Assembly (NCBI GenBank): GCA_930633495.1 | Contig: CAKNFJ010000001.1 | Location: 4,425,001-4,489,000 of the forward strand | From: Hyphomicrobiales bacterium | GTDB lineage: Bacteria; Pseudomonadota; Alphaproteobacteria; Rhizobiales; Beijerinckiaceae | Direction of reading: 5' to 3' | Length of the DNA: 64,000 nucleotides | Shown here: in pieces, positions 47,998 to 56,760 of the stretch | Position numbering within the stretch: the first letter of the stretch is position 1 | How the letters are laid out: each line of letters opens with the position of its first letter | Made by a program: the position numbers and the translations under genes | The notes under the pieces: generated by a model | Database searches by the model: none | Told to the model about the DNA's origin: nothing | The model's input: the letters and a program-made list of their open reading frames with translations, nothing else

Positions 47998-49599
47998 ATG
48001 CAGTTCGGGTCCGTGGCCATCGCCGATGCCGTCGGCGCCATCGCAGCGCACACCATCCGCGCCGGCGGAACGATCGTGAAGAAGGGCGCGACGATCACCG
48101 AGGAGCTGGCCGCGCGACTGCGGGAGGCCGGCGTCAGCGAGATCGTCGCCGTGCGGCTCGAAGCGGGCGATATCGGCGAGAACGCGGCGGCCGAGCGGCT
48201 GGCTGCGCGCATGGCCGGTGCGGCCATCACCGCCGAAGTGCCTTTCACCGGCCGGGTGAACCTGTTCGCGGCGACCGCCGGGGTGCTGAAGATCGACGTC
48301 GCGGCCATCGACGCCTTCAATGTCGTGGACGAGGCGATCACCGTCGCGACGCTGCCGGCCATGAAGGCGGTGGTGGCGGGCGAACTCGTCGCGACGGTGA
48401 AGATCATTCCCTATGCGGTGGCCGGGGCACGGGTGGAGGAGGCGCTGGCCGCGCTCGGCGCGGGGCCGGCGGTCAGCGTCGCACCCTATCGTCCGTCGCG
48501 GGTCGCGGTGATCTCCACCGTTCTGCCGGGGCTCAAGCCGAGCGTCGTCGACAAGACGCTTCGCGTCATGGAAGAGCGCCTCGCCCCGGCGCAAGCCATT
48601 CTGGCGGCTGACGAACGCGTGCCGCACGAGCCGCAGCCCCTGGCCGCGGCCATCGCCGAGCAGGCCAAGGGAAAAGCCGACATCATCGTGATCTTCGGCG
48701 CCTCTGCGATCACCGACCGGCGCGACGTCATCCCGCAGGCTCTCGTGGAGGCCGGGGGCGAGGTGGAGCATCTCGGCATGCCGGTCGATCCGGGCAATCT
48801 CCTGATGCTCGGCCGCATTCGCGGGAAGACGGTCATCGGCGCGCCGGGCTGTGCGCGCTCGCCGAAGGAGAACAGCTTCGACTGGGTGCTGCAGCGCAGC
48901 CTCGCAGGCATTCCGGTCGGTCGCGGGGATGTCCAGCGCATGGGCGTCGGCGGCCTGCTGATGGAGATCGTCTCGCGTCCGCAGCCGCGGGCGCCCAGCC
49001 ATGAAGGCGCCGGGCTGCTTGCGGGTATCGTCCTGGCAGCCGGACAATCGACGCGCATGGGAGCCCGCAACAAGCTGCTCCAGCCGCTGCGCGGCAAGCC
49101 GATCCTGCGCCATGCGGTCGAGGCGCAGCTCGAGGCGGGACTGGCGCCGGTCCTTGTCGTCACCGGTCATGAGCGGGAGGCGGTCGCGGCTGCGCTCTCC
49201 GATCTGCCAGTCCAGATCGTGCACAACCCGGATTATGCATCGGGCCTCGCGAGCTCCTTGAAGGCCGGAACGGCTGCCTTGCCGGCGGAGGCGCCGGGGG
49301 TGGTGGTTTCGCTCGGCGACATGCCGAATGTGACGGCACGGACGATCGATCGGCTCGTCGAAACCTACAAGGCGCGGACCGAGGCGCTCGCCGTGGTGCC
49401 GACCCTGTTCGGGCAGCGGGGCAACCCCGTGCTGCTGGCACGCGAGCTCTTCCCGGGGGTGTCGCTGCTGACGGGGGATCGCGGAGCACGGCGCCTGCTG
49501 GAAGAGGCTGGCGAAAGGGTGGTCGAAGTCGCATTCGACGATCCCGCGATCGCCATTGATGTGGATACGCCGGAGGCCTTGCGGGCGTTGCAGGGCTGA
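47998..49599 (+). CDS. MoCF (molybdopterin-binding)-MobA-like nucleotidyltransferase fusion
   Basis: A 533-residue fusion. Residues 1-335 form a MoeA/MoCF-like molybdopterin-binding region (VKKGATITEELAARLREAGV, DIIVIFGASAITDRRDVIPQAL, GKTVIGAPGCARSPKENSFDW). Residues about 340-530 are a MobA-like nucleotidyltransferase beginning GIVLAAGQSTRMGARNKLLQPL with VVSLGDMPNVTARTIDRLV, closest to MocA, which makes cytosine dinucleotide cofactor (MCD). CoxL-type enzymes use MCD, so this gene, last in the cluster, probably makes their cofactor. ATG 47998 is 12 bases after the XdhC gene. Confidence 0.9.
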   Translation: MQFGSVAIADAVGAIAAHTIRAGGTIVKKGATITEELAARLREAGVSEIVAVRLEAGDIGENAAAERLAARMAGAAITAEVPFTGRVNLFAATAGVLKIDVAAIDAFNVVDEAITVATLPAMKAVVAGELVATVKIIPYAVAGARVEEALAALGAGPAVSVAPYRPSRVAVISTVLPGLKPSVVDKTLRVMEERLAPAQAILAADERVPHEPQPLAAAIAEQAKGKADIIVIFGASAITDRRDVIPQALVEAGGEVEHLGMPVDPGNLLMLGRIRGKTVIGAPGCARSPKENSFDWVLQRSLAGIPVGRGDVQRMGVGGLLMEIVSRPQPRAPSHEGAGLLAGIVLAAGQSTRMGARNKLLQPLRGKPILRHAVEAQLEAGLAPVLVVTGHEREAVAAALSDLPVQIVHNPDYASGLASSLKAGTAALPAEAPGVVVSLGDMPNVTARTIDRLVETYKARTEALAVVPTLFGQRGNPVLLARELFPGVSLLTGDRGARRLLEEAGERVVEVAFDDPAIAIDVDTPEALRALQG

Positions 49600-49664
49600 A
49601 GGGCGGAACACCGAGGCGCCTGAGGCGGAGACCGTCGCTCGGGCCTGCAGCCGCAAACACAGCT

Positions 49665-50447
49665 TCACCGCAGCCAGTGCAGCCCCAAGGTGGCGTAAGC
49701 TTCGGACGGCCGGTCGCTGGTTCGCTGCCAGCCGCCGGAAAGGCGCCATGCGAGGCCGAAAAAGCGCAAGCCCGTCACATGCAGCCCGAGCCGCAGTTTG
49801 TTGTAGTCGCTCTCGCGATAAGCTTCGACCTCCGGCCCGGCATAGAAGCCCATCGGCATCTGCCAGCCGGGAGCGAGGCGGCCCCAGAGCCTGCCGTCGA
49901 TGGAAGAGACATAGCCATTCGCCTGCAGCATCATTCCCTCGGCCGGCACCGCCCATAGATCCGCCTGGAGGCGCGCTCCGTAGCGGTTCGAAATCGGCGA
50001 ATGGGAAAAGGCCTCGAGATATTGCCAGCTTTCGGAATCGTAGCCGGCGTAAAGCCCGAGGAAGCTGTCGCCGATGCGCCATTCGTAGCCGGCCAGAGCC
50101 TGCACCTCGGCCTTGTGGGTGATGCCGCGAGGGGTTTCCTGCCGGGTCTGCTCCCGCGAGAAGCCAGCCTTGAAGAAGAGACGAAAGCCGCTTTCGGCCA
50201 GTCCGCCACCGATGGCGCGCTTCATGCCGACCGTGGCGAGGCTCTTGGTCGGCCCGGCCTCCATCGAGCCGAAGATTACCGTGGAGAGCGCTCCGCGCTC
50301 TTCCGCTTCCTCTTCGGCATGGGCCGGGGCGAGATGGGCGGCGATGAAGATGATCGCCAACCCGGCCAGCCCGGCCTTACCCCAGCCATACGCCACGCAC
50401 GCCCCCAAGGCTCGCCGCAACGCCGGACACAAATCCGCGACAAGCAT
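49665..50447 (-). CDS. BcsS-like outer-membrane protein
   Basis: A 260-residue exported protein that resembles cellulose biosynthesis protein BcsS of alphaproteobacteria: signal-anchor region AGLAIIFIAAHLAPAHA, then a beta-rich body with STVIFGSMEAGPTKSLATVG, LAGYEWRIGDSFLGLYAGYD, ALQADLWAVPAEGMMLQANGY-like strands and a closing aromatic SEAYATLGLHWLR, as in outer membrane barrels. The start at 50447 is the nearest Met before the signal region; upstream in-frame sequence overlaps the usg promoter. No bcsA/B genes are in the window. Confidence 0.72.
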   Translation of the reverse strand: MLVADLCPALRRALGACVAYGWGKAGLAGLAIIFIAAHLAPAHAEEEAEERGALSTVIFGSMEAGPTKSLATVGMKRAIGGGLAESGFRLFFKAGFSREQTRQETPRGITHKAEVQALAGYEWRIGDSFLGLYAGYDSESWQYLEAFSHSPISNRYGARLQADLWAVPAEGMMLQANGYVSSIDGRLWGRLAPGWQMPMGFYAGPEVEAYRESDYNKLRLGLHVTGLRFFGLAWRLSGGWQRTSDRPSEAYATLGLHWLR

Positions 50448-50556
50448 TGGGAGTGCAGCAGTTTGGCCGTAAACTTGCAAGCTTTTGTTAACCAAGGGGG
50501 AGCAGCCTCGACGTATCCGGCAAAGCTTTCGTTCCTTACGGAGGGAGGTGGTGGCG

Positions 50557-50826
50557 ATGGTCTCGGCAGATTTCATCAAGCAGCTGGAAGGATACGGATT
50601 GACGACGGCCACGATCCTTTACCGGATTCCGGACCATCGCAGTGTTCTGCAAACCTATATCTGGCAGCAATATGATGTAGCGCCTCGTTTTCCGGTTCTC
50701 CAGGAATTCCTGGCGTTCTGGCGGCGCGAGCTCGAAGGGCCGCTGCATTCGGTGACGGTGACGCATTCGCGGCTGATCCGGCCGGCCGAAATCCGCAACC
50801 TGAACGGCGAGCTCACGCTGCACTGA
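50557..50826 (+). CDS. usg: Usg family protein
   Basis: An 89-residue protein matching the alphaproteobacterial Usg family: SADFIKQLEGYGLTTATILYRIPDH, then QTYIWQQYDVAPRFPVLQEFL and FWRRELEGPLHSVTVTHSRLI in parts, ending ELTLH. The function is unknown; the name comes from an upstream-of-trpF gene in Caulobacter relatives. The ATG follows GAGGGAGGTGG, a strong ribosome binding site. It is divergent from the BcsS-like gene. Confidence 0.88.
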   Translation: MVSADFIKQLEGYGLTTATILYRIPDHRSVLQTYIWQQYDVAPRFPVLQEFLAFWRRELEGPLHSVTVTHSRLIRPAEIRNLNGELTLH

Positions 50827-50832
50827 AGCATC

Positions 50833-50863
50833 GCTCCGGAAGGCGGAAACGCCCTTCCGGAGC
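50833..50863 (+). terminator. Possible terminator hairpin after usg
   Basis: GCTCCGGAAGG-CG-GAAA-CGC-CCTTCCGGAGC: a long stem with one bulge and a GAAA tetraloop, 7 bases after the stop. It lacks a T run (AATCCGATG follows), so it could be a Rho-assisted end or simply an mRNA 3' structure. Confidence 0.4.
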
Positions 50864-50985
50864 AATCCGATGCCACGGCCCATGCGCGGATCGCCGTTGC
50901 CGCGATTAGCTACCCGCGGGGCGACGCGGATGGCATTGCCCTGAAGCCGGTCCTGTCCGGCGAGCATCGGGCGCCTGCATCGGGC

Positions 50986-51648
50986 ATGCTTGTTGGCGGG
51001 CAGGCCGCCATGCTAGGCGGACGCTCTCGTTCAGGCACGGCCGCTCTCTTGTCTTCTTCCTTGCGCACCTCCGGACTTCTCACGGCGCTGGCCGGCCTGC
51101 CCGGGGATCGGATTGCGATCGGCACGATCGTCGCCGCGCTTCAGGACCGGGCTTACGCGCTGCTCGTCGTCCTGCTCGGCCTGCCCAATTGCCTGCCGAT
51201 GCCGCCGCCGATTCCGTTGGTTTGCGGGCTGGTCCTGGTTTTCGTCTCCTTCCAGATGTTGATGGGCCGGCGGATGCCGTGGCTGCCGCAGGTGCTGCTC
51301 TCCCGCAGTATCGGCAAGCCCGAGCTCAACCGGGCGGTGGAGCGGGCGTTGCCCGCCCTGATCCGGCTCGAACGCTTCTCCAAGCCGCGGCTCACCATGC
51401 TGGGCGGGGCCTATGCCGTTCCGATCCTGGGGCTGGTCATCCTGATCCTGGCGCTCGGCCTGATCGTCGCCGCGCCCTTCATCGGCCAGATCCCGCTCGG
51501 TCTGGCCGTCTGCCTCGTCGGGCTCGGCCTTGTCGAGCGCGACGGCCTCCTGATCATCATCGGCGCGATCTTCGGCATTGCCGGATTGCTGCTCAGCGCG
51601 GGCTTCGCCTACGCGATCTTCAGCGGCATCCACGAATTGCTGTTCTGA
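50986..51648 (+). CDS. ExoD family exopolysaccharide protein
   Basis: A 220-residue membrane protein of the ExoD family, first linked to exopolysaccharide production and alkali tolerance in Sinorhizobium. The hydrophilic start is followed by IAIGTIVAALQDRAYALLVVLLGLPNCLPMPPPIP in patches, GMQMLMGR-like FQMLMGRRMPWLPQVL, then three to four hydrophobic segments (GLVILILALGLIVAAPFIG, GLAVCLVGLGLVERDGLLI). The exact start is uncertain; ATG 51010 is possible. Its biochemical role is not known. It converges on the GGDEF-EAL gene with an 11-base gap. Confidence 0.85.
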   Translation: MLVGGQAAMLGGRSRSGTAALLSSSLRTSGLLTALAGLPGDRIAIGTIVAALQDRAYALLVVLLGLPNCLPMPPPIPLVCGLVLVFVSFQMLMGRRMPWLPQVLLSRSIGKPELNRAVERALPALIRLERFSKPRLTMLGGAYAVPILGLVILILALGLIVAAPFIGQIPLGLAVCLVGLGLVERDGLLIIIGAIFGIAGLLLSAGFAYAIFSGIHELLF

Positions 51649-51659
51649 AAGCCGGCGGC

Positions 51660-53888
51660 TCAGGCCGCGGCCAGGACCTCGGCGAAAGGATTGTCGAGCG
51701 CGAGGAGGCGGTCGATCTGCTCGGCCGGCACCGCTTTCGAGAACAGGAAGCCCTGCAGTTCGTGGCAGCCGATCGCCTGCAGGAAGCAGTGCTGCTCCAC
51801 GGTCTCGACGCCTTCGGCGCAGACGCGCAGGCCCAGCGCCCGGCCGAGATGCGCCATCGAGTGAACGAGGATGGCGGATTCCCCGGTCGCTTCCATGTAT
51901 TCGAGGAAGGAGCGGTCGATCTTGATCTTGTCGAAGGCGAAGCGCCGCAGATAGATCAGGCTCGAATAGCCGGTGCCGAAATCGTCGAGCGCCAGTCCGA
52001 CGCCATGGGCGCGGATATCCATCATCGCGGTTTCGGCGGCGTCGGCGTCTTCGATCAGCACGCCCTCGGTCAGCTCCAGTTCGAGCTGGGCCGGATCGAA
52101 ATCGGTTTCCGCGATAATGCGGATGACGTTGGCGACGAAGTCCTTGTGGCGGAACTGAATGGGCGAGACGTTGACGGCGAGCCGGAGCTTCGGCCACCGC
52201 TTCGCTTCGCGGCAGGCGCGGCGCAGCACCCATTCGCTCAGCGGCACGATCAGGCCGCGCTCCTCGGCGATGGCGATGAAGTCCGACGGCGGGATCATGC
52301 CGTGCACCGGATGGGGCCAGCGCACCAGCGCCTCGACGCCGACGATGGTCGAGCCGTCGATCGAAACCTGCGGCTGGTAATGCAGGGTGAGTTCGTCGTT
52401 TTCGATGGCCCGGCGCAGATCGTCCTCGACCATGCGCTTCAGCTGCAGGGAGCGGTTCATCTGCGTTTCGAAGAAGGCGAAGCGGTTGCGGCCGCCGTTC
52501 TTGGCCTGATACAGCGCCGTATCCGCCAGCCTCAACAGCGCTTCCCGGTCGGTTCCGTCGCGCGGGGCCCTGGCGATGCCGATCGAGCAGCCGATCGTCA
52601 CTTCGACACCCATCACGATGAAAGGTTCGGTCAGGCGCGCCAGAATGCGTTCGGCGAGCGTGCTGCAGTCGGCGGAGGTCGCCGTCTGGATCTGGATGAC
52701 GCCGAATTCGTCGCCGCCCAGGCGCGCGACGGTGTCGCCCGCGCGCGTCGAGGCCGAAAGCCGTGCGGCGACCTGCCGGATCAATTCGTCGCCGGCGGTA
52801 TGGCCATAGGTGTCGTTGACGGCCTTGAAGCGATCGAGATCGATCAGCAGGACCGCGAGGCCGGTGCCTTCCTTGCGAAGGCCGGCAAGTGTCTGATCGA
52901 GCGTCAGGTCGAAGCTGCGCCGATTGGGCAGGAGCGAGAGCTCGTCCTGCCCGGCCAGTCGCTGGATCTGGCGCTCCCGCAGCTCGATCTGCGCGGCGGC
53001 GGCACGCAGGCGCTGCGCGATGAAGATGAAGATGGCTGAGAACAGCAGGGCTACGGCGATAAGCGCCCACAGGAAGCGATGCAGCATGACATCGCCGGGA
53101 CGAGCGGGCATCCAGGTCAGCCAGCCGCTGACGCTGCCGTCGGGCGCACGCAAGGCAAGGCTCGAAAACTTCCCGCTTGGCGGCGTGGCCGATAGCTGAA
53201 TGTCGGCAACGCGGTAGCGCGACGACAGCTCCGAAAGGAGATTCTCGGAGATGTGCCGGTAAGCGACGAGAGAGAGCGCTTCCGGCGCGCTCGCCGCGCT
53301 GAGAGGCACGATCCGCGACAGGTCCACGACCGTCAGCATCAACGCCTCGTCCGCATCCGAAACGACGGTCGAGCGGGTGGTTCCGAGCTGCGGGCGGTTT
53401 TCGTCTCCGACCGGAGCGGCGACGGGAGGGCCCTGAATGCCGCGCAGGAAGGCTTCGACATGGCGGCTGTGCTCCGATCCGGAGCGGAGCAGCTGCGTAT
53501 CGGTCTCGATGCCGGCCAGCACGGTCCCGCTGGCGGAAATCACATAGGCGCCGTCGAAGTCGGTCATTTGGCCGCGCAGCCGCTTGAAGGCGGCTTGCAG
53601 AGCCGGTTTCGGATCGTCGCGTTCCAGCGCGTCCGGCAGCTCGCCGCTTGCGATCAGGCCTTCCAGCCGCAGCTGGTTCAGCCGCATCTGCGCGCTGAAG
53701 GCGGCTTCGATCCGCTCGGCCTGGCGTTGGGCCTCCAGGCGATTGGCTTCGCGCGTGATCGCGGTCACGACCCCGATGCCCGCGGCAGTCAGAAGCAGGA
53801 AGGCACAGCCGAGGGTCGCCACGGTGCTCGCGAACATGCGGGCAGAGGAGCCCGCGTTCGTTCTCTTCGCGGCAAAGAGGTGATGCAT
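51660..53888 (-). CDS. Membrane GGDEF-EAL c-di-GMP protein
   Basis: A 742-residue protein that makes and/or degrades cyclic di-GMP. Residues 20-45 and 270-292 are membrane segments flanking a periplasmic sensor of about 225 residues (CHASE4-like: GTVLAGIETDT, SRIVPLSAASAPEAL). The GGDEF motif is intact (391-395, ARLGGDEFG). The EAL domain begins VEALVRW (519-521) and keeps ELTEGVLIED, DDFGTGYSSL, KIDRSF and EGVET, so it is probably an active phosphodiesterase. Start at ATG 53888; a GTG at 53927 is possible. The periplasmic stimulus is unknown. Confidence 0.93.
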   Translation of the reverse strand: MHHLFAAKRTNAGSSARMFASTVATLGCAFLLLTAAGIGVVTAITREANRLEAQRQAERIEAAFSAQMRLNQLRLEGLIASGELPDALERDDPKPALQAAFKRLRGQMTDFDGAYVISASGTVLAGIETDTQLLRSGSEHSRHVEAFLRGIQGPPVAAPVGDENRPQLGTTRSTVVSDADEALMLTVVDLSRIVPLSAASAPEALSLVAYRHISENLLSELSSRYRVADIQLSATPPSGKFSSLALRAPDGSVSGWLTWMPARPGDVMLHRFLWALIAVALLFSAIFIFIAQRLRAAAAQIELRERQIQRLAGQDELSLLPNRRSFDLTLDQTLAGLRKEGTGLAVLLIDLDRFKAVNDTYGHTAGDELIRQVAARLSASTRAGDTVARLGGDEFGVIQIQTATSADCSTLAERILARLTEPFIVMGVEVTIGCSIGIARAPRDGTDREALLRLADTALYQAKNGGRNRFAFFETQMNRSLQLKRMVEDDLRRAIENDELTLHYQPQVSIDGSTIVGVEALVRWPHPVHGMIPPSDFIAIAEERGLIVPLSEWVLRRACREAKRWPKLRLAVNVSPIQFRHKDFVANVIRIIAETDFDPAQLELELTEGVLIEDADAAETAMMDIRAHGVGLALDDFGTGYSSLIYLRRFAFDKIKIDRSFLEYMEATGESAILVHSMAHLGRALGLRVCAEGVETVEQHCFLQAIGCHELQGFLFSKAVPAEQIDRLLALDNPFAEVLAAA

Positions 53889-54056
53889 TCGGCTTCCAAG
53901 GCAGGTCTGTGCCGACCGAATCAACACGGGAATTATTGATATCCGGTTGCCGGCCCGCTTGCGCGGGCCGAAACGGGGGCGAGGGGGCTAGCGTAGTCGT
54001 CGGCCCAAGGGCGGATTCGCGCACGAATTTCTACGGAATTCGGCTCTAAACGCCCA

Positions 54057-54806
54057 TCAGCGCCCTGGAGGGGCGTAAGGCGGGCGCGGAATCGCCATAT
54101 GCGCCGCCCGTAGCGCCGCCGACCAGCGTTCGCGCAGATCATGGAAATACGGCTCGCTCGCCTCGATCCGGCGGTTGAGCTCCAGGCCGTCCGCGTCGCG
54201 GCGCATCACGAGGATGTCGATCGGCGGGCCGACCCCGAGATTGGAGCGCATGGTCGAATCCATCGAGATCAGCCCGACCTTGAGCGCGTCGTAGAGATGC
54301 GTCTTGAAGGTCACCGCGCGGTCGAGGATCGGCTTGCCGTATTTATGCTCGCCGATCTGTAGAAAAGGCGCGTCCATGCCGCATTCGATAAAGTTGCCGG
54401 CGGCGTAGAGCATGAAGAGGCGCATCGGCTGCCCCTTGATCTGGCCGCCGAACAGCATCGAGACGTCGAACTTCACCCGCGCCTCCTCCAGCGCGGAACC
54501 GTCGATCTCGCGGACATGACGGATGCAGCGTCCGACGAGCTGGGCGGCACGGAACATCGAGGTCGCGTTCTGAAGCGTTTCGAGTTCGCCCGTCTCGGCG
54601 TTGGGCAGGCCTTCGTGCAGAAGGCTCACCACAGCCTGGCTGACCGAGAGGTTTCCGGCCGTCATGAGTCCGAAATGCCGCTCGTCCGATGTGGAGAAGA
54701 CGTGAAGCTTGCGGAAGGTCGAGATGTCGTCGAGACCGGCGTTGGTGCGCGTGTCGGCGATCATGACGAGGCCGTCCTGCACGAGGATTCCGGCGCAATA
54801 GGTCAC
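54057..54806 (-). CDS. Anbu-type proteasome-like peptidase
   Basis: A 249-residue Ntn-hydrolase of the Anbu (HslV ancestor-like) family, related to proteasome subunits. Removal of Met would expose T2 in MTYCAGILVQDGLVMIADTRTNAG as nucleophile; D17/T18-type and K33 region (ISTFRKLHVF) residues complete the site. Other family segments are GLMTAGNLSVSQAVVSLL, MLFGGQIKGQPMRLFMLYAAGN and DALKVGLISMDSTMRSNLGVG, closing with DILVMRRD. Its cellular substrate is not established. It is last in a four-gene operon with transglutaminase-like, alpha-E and ATP-grasp genes. Confidence 0.93.
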   Translation of the reverse strand: MTYCAGILVQDGLVMIADTRTNAGLDDISTFRKLHVFSTSDERHFGLMTAGNLSVSQAVVSLLHEGLPNAETGELETLQNATSMFRAAQLVGRCIRHVREIDGSALEEARVKFDVSMLFGGQIKGQPMRLFMLYAAGNFIECGMDAPFLQIGEHKYGKPILDRAVTFKTHLYDALKVGLISMDSTMRSNLGVGPPIDILVMRRDADGLELNRRIEASEPYFHDLRERWSAALRAAHMAIPRPPYAPPGR

Positions 54807-54857
54807 GGGTGCTGTTCCTTGCAGATTGCGGGCATTGGCGCCTCCGGGGAAGCGCTG

Positions 54858-55685
54858 TCACTGGTTGGTGATGCGGCTTTCCGTGTCGCGCGCGCTGACC
54901 AGCACGTTCAGGCTTTCGCCTTCGCCACCCTGGCGCGAACCGCGGATCGGCGCCGCATCGGCAAAGTCCAGCCCGACGGCGACGCGGACATGGGTATCGA
55001 TGGGGCAGAGCCGGTTCGCGCAGTCGAAGCCGATCCAGCCATAGTCGTCGAGATGGATTTCGGCCCAGGCATGGGCGCCGTTGCCATGCGGCAGGCCCGC
55101 CGCTTCGGCGACGTATCCGGAGACGTAGCGCGCGGGCAGTTCCAGATGTCGAGCGCAGGCCATGAAGATGTGGGCGATGTCCTGTGCGATCGCTTCCCGC
55201 GCCGCGAAGGCGGCGGCGGCACCGACGCCGGTCCGGTTGCTGGCGTCGATGCAGGTGGTTCGCTCGCCGATGGCCGTCATCAGCGCATGCATCCGGGCGA
55301 GCGGCGTGGCGGCACCCGCCGTCACCTGCTCGGCGAAGCTGCGGATGGTCTCGTCCTGCTCGGTCAGGAGCGTGTCGCGCCGGTAGACGTCGCAGGGAAC
55401 ACGCTCGTGCCCACCCCGGACCACCCCGGCGAGGTCGAGCGTCTCGACCACCCCCTCGACGCGAATGCCGAGCTCGGAAACCGGTCCCTCGGCGTAGAAG
55501 CTGTGCACGATGTTGCCGTGCGCGTCCTGGCTGGAGCGCAGGCGTCCGTCGATGCTCGGCTCGATGCGCCAGGACATGACGTGCTGGCCGTCATGGTCGC
55601 GGGGCGTCAGCCGGAGAATCTGCGTGATGTGGCGCGCGGGCTCGGCGTAATCGTAGCTGATCGCGTGAGAAATCCTGATCCGCAT
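54858..55685 (-). CDS. Transglutaminase-like protein lacking the catalytic Cys
   Basis: A 275-residue protein of the bacterial transglutaminase-like family found beside Anbu. It starts MRIRISHAISYDYAEPARH and has the core ACARHLELPARYVSGYV. The usual GVCQD segment with the nucleophilic Cys reads AIAQD (165-169), so Ala replaces Cys; the His (H205 in NGAHAWAEI) and Asp (D221 in WIGFDCAN) remain. It therefore may bind rather than cleave or transfer, unless C145 or C177 substitutes. It is 51 bases upstream of the Anbu gene and 63 bases downstream of the alpha-E gene, on the same strand. Confidence 0.88.
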   Translation of the reverse strand: MRIRISHAISYDYAEPARHITQILRLTPRDHDGQHVMSWRIEPSIDGRLRSSQDAHGNIVHSFYAEGPVSELGIRVEGVVETLDLAGVVRGGHERVPCDVYRRDTLLTEQDETIRSFAEQVTAGAATPLARMHALMTAIGERTTCIDASNRTGVGAAAAFAAREAIAQDIAHIFMACARHLELPARYVSGYVAEAAGLPHGNGAHAWAEIHLDDYGWIGFDCANRLCPIDTHVRVAVGLDFADAAPIRGSRQGGEGESLNVLVSARDTESRITNQ

Positions 55686-55748
55686 GGTCCCGTCCGGGCA
55701 GTTAGCGTTGTTCTTCTGGGGCTGCGGAGCCGAAAGCAGGCCAGCCGG

Positions 55749-56690
55749 TCATTGCAGGTACTGCTCGAAAATGGTTTTGCCGAGGCGGTTGTTCTCGGTG
55801 ATGAATTCCTCGATGAACTCGTGCAGCCCGTGCTCGAAGACCTCGTCGATCTTCGTGTTGCTGAGGCTGGCGAGCGTCTTGCGCGCCTGGCGCTGGGACG
55901 GGCCCTGCCGGCCATAGGCATCGCCGAGATTGTCGAGGAAGCGCGAGATGCTTTCGTAGCAGGCGGCGAGCGAGCGCGGCATCCGCCGATTCAGGATCAG
56001 CAGATCCGCGACCAGGATCGGCTGCACCGCCTCGCGATAGACCCAGTGATAGGCGGTCAGGGCCGAGACCTCGCGCAGCACCGTGCTCCACTGGAAGTAG
56101 TCCAGCGAGCCGCCGACCTGCTCGTCCGCCGGAAGCAGCACATGATACTTCACGTCGAGAATGCGGGCGGTGTTGTCGGCGCGCTCGAGATAGACCCCGA
56201 GCCGCGAGAACCAGTAGTTGTCGTCGCGCAGCATCGTCCGGTAGGCCGAGCCGTCGAAGACCAGCGAGACGTTCTTCACCCAGTCGAGGAAGCGGGCGAA
56301 CTCCTCGCGGTCCATGCGCTTCTTCTCGAAGCGCTGCAGTTCCAGCCAGGCGCCGTTGAGGGCGTCCCACATCTCCGAGGTCAAGGCGGTTCGCACGGCC
56401 CGCGCATTGGAGCGGGCGAGCGCGAGGCAGTTGCGGATGGAGGAGGGGTTGTCCGGGTTGAAGGTCAGGAAGTCGCAGACATTGCGCTCGTTGGCCTCGC
56501 CATAGGCCTTCGCGAAGGCTTCCTCGCAGCCGGCGGTGGAAACCGCGCTGTGCCATTCGGTGCCCGCGCCGCCATAGTTGGTGGGCAGGTTGGTGAGGCG
56601 GGTGGTGGCATCGAGGATCCGGGCGAGATATTCCGCCCGCTCGACGTAACGGGAAACCCAATAGAGGCTGTCGGCTGTACGCGAGAGCAT
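55749..56690 (-). CDS. Alpha-E domain protein
   Basis: A 313-residue all-helical alpha-E protein: LSRTADSLYWVSRYVERAEYLARILDATTRL (in parts) at the N-terminus, then SVLRE-type STVLREVSALTAYHW, RADLLILNRRMPRSLAACYE and repeated Glu-rich helices. Alpha-E proteins occur with circularly permuted ATP-grasp enzymes, transglutaminase-like proteins and Anbu, and are thought to join in a peptide-tagging or peptide-modifying pathway. It is the second gene of the operon here, about 70 bases after the ATP-grasp gene. Confidence 0.92.
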   Translation of the reverse strand: MLSRTADSLYWVSRYVERAEYLARILDATTRLTNLPTNYGGAGTEWHSAVSTAGCEEAFAKAYGEANERNVCDFLTFNPDNPSSIRNCLALARSNARAVRTALTSEMWDALNGAWLELQRFEKKRMDREEFARFLDWVKNVSLVFDGSAYRTMLRDDNYWFSRLGVYLERADNTARILDVKYHVLLPADEQVGGSLDYFQWSTVLREVSALTAYHWVYREAVQPILVADLLILNRRMPRSLAACYESISRFLDNLGDAYGRQGPSQRQARKTLASLSNTKIDEVFEHGLHEFIEEFITENNRLGKTIFEQYLQ

Positions 56691-56760
56691 GGTCAGCGAA
56701 TGCCTTTCCGCTGCGTGACGGGCGAGTGCGGGACGACGAGGGGCTGAAGAGCGGCGTTCC

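Noticed and set aside
47179..50082. Antisense open frame of 967 codons across the XdhC and MoCF-MobA genes
   Set aside because: It crosses several well-supported plus-strand genes, has no recognisable domain and lacks a ribosome binding site.
51031..54024. Open frame of 997 codons on the minus strand across the ExoD and GGDEF-EAL genes
   Set aside because: It is a shifted frame of the GGDEF-EAL gene and antisense to ExoD, both of which have clear domains.
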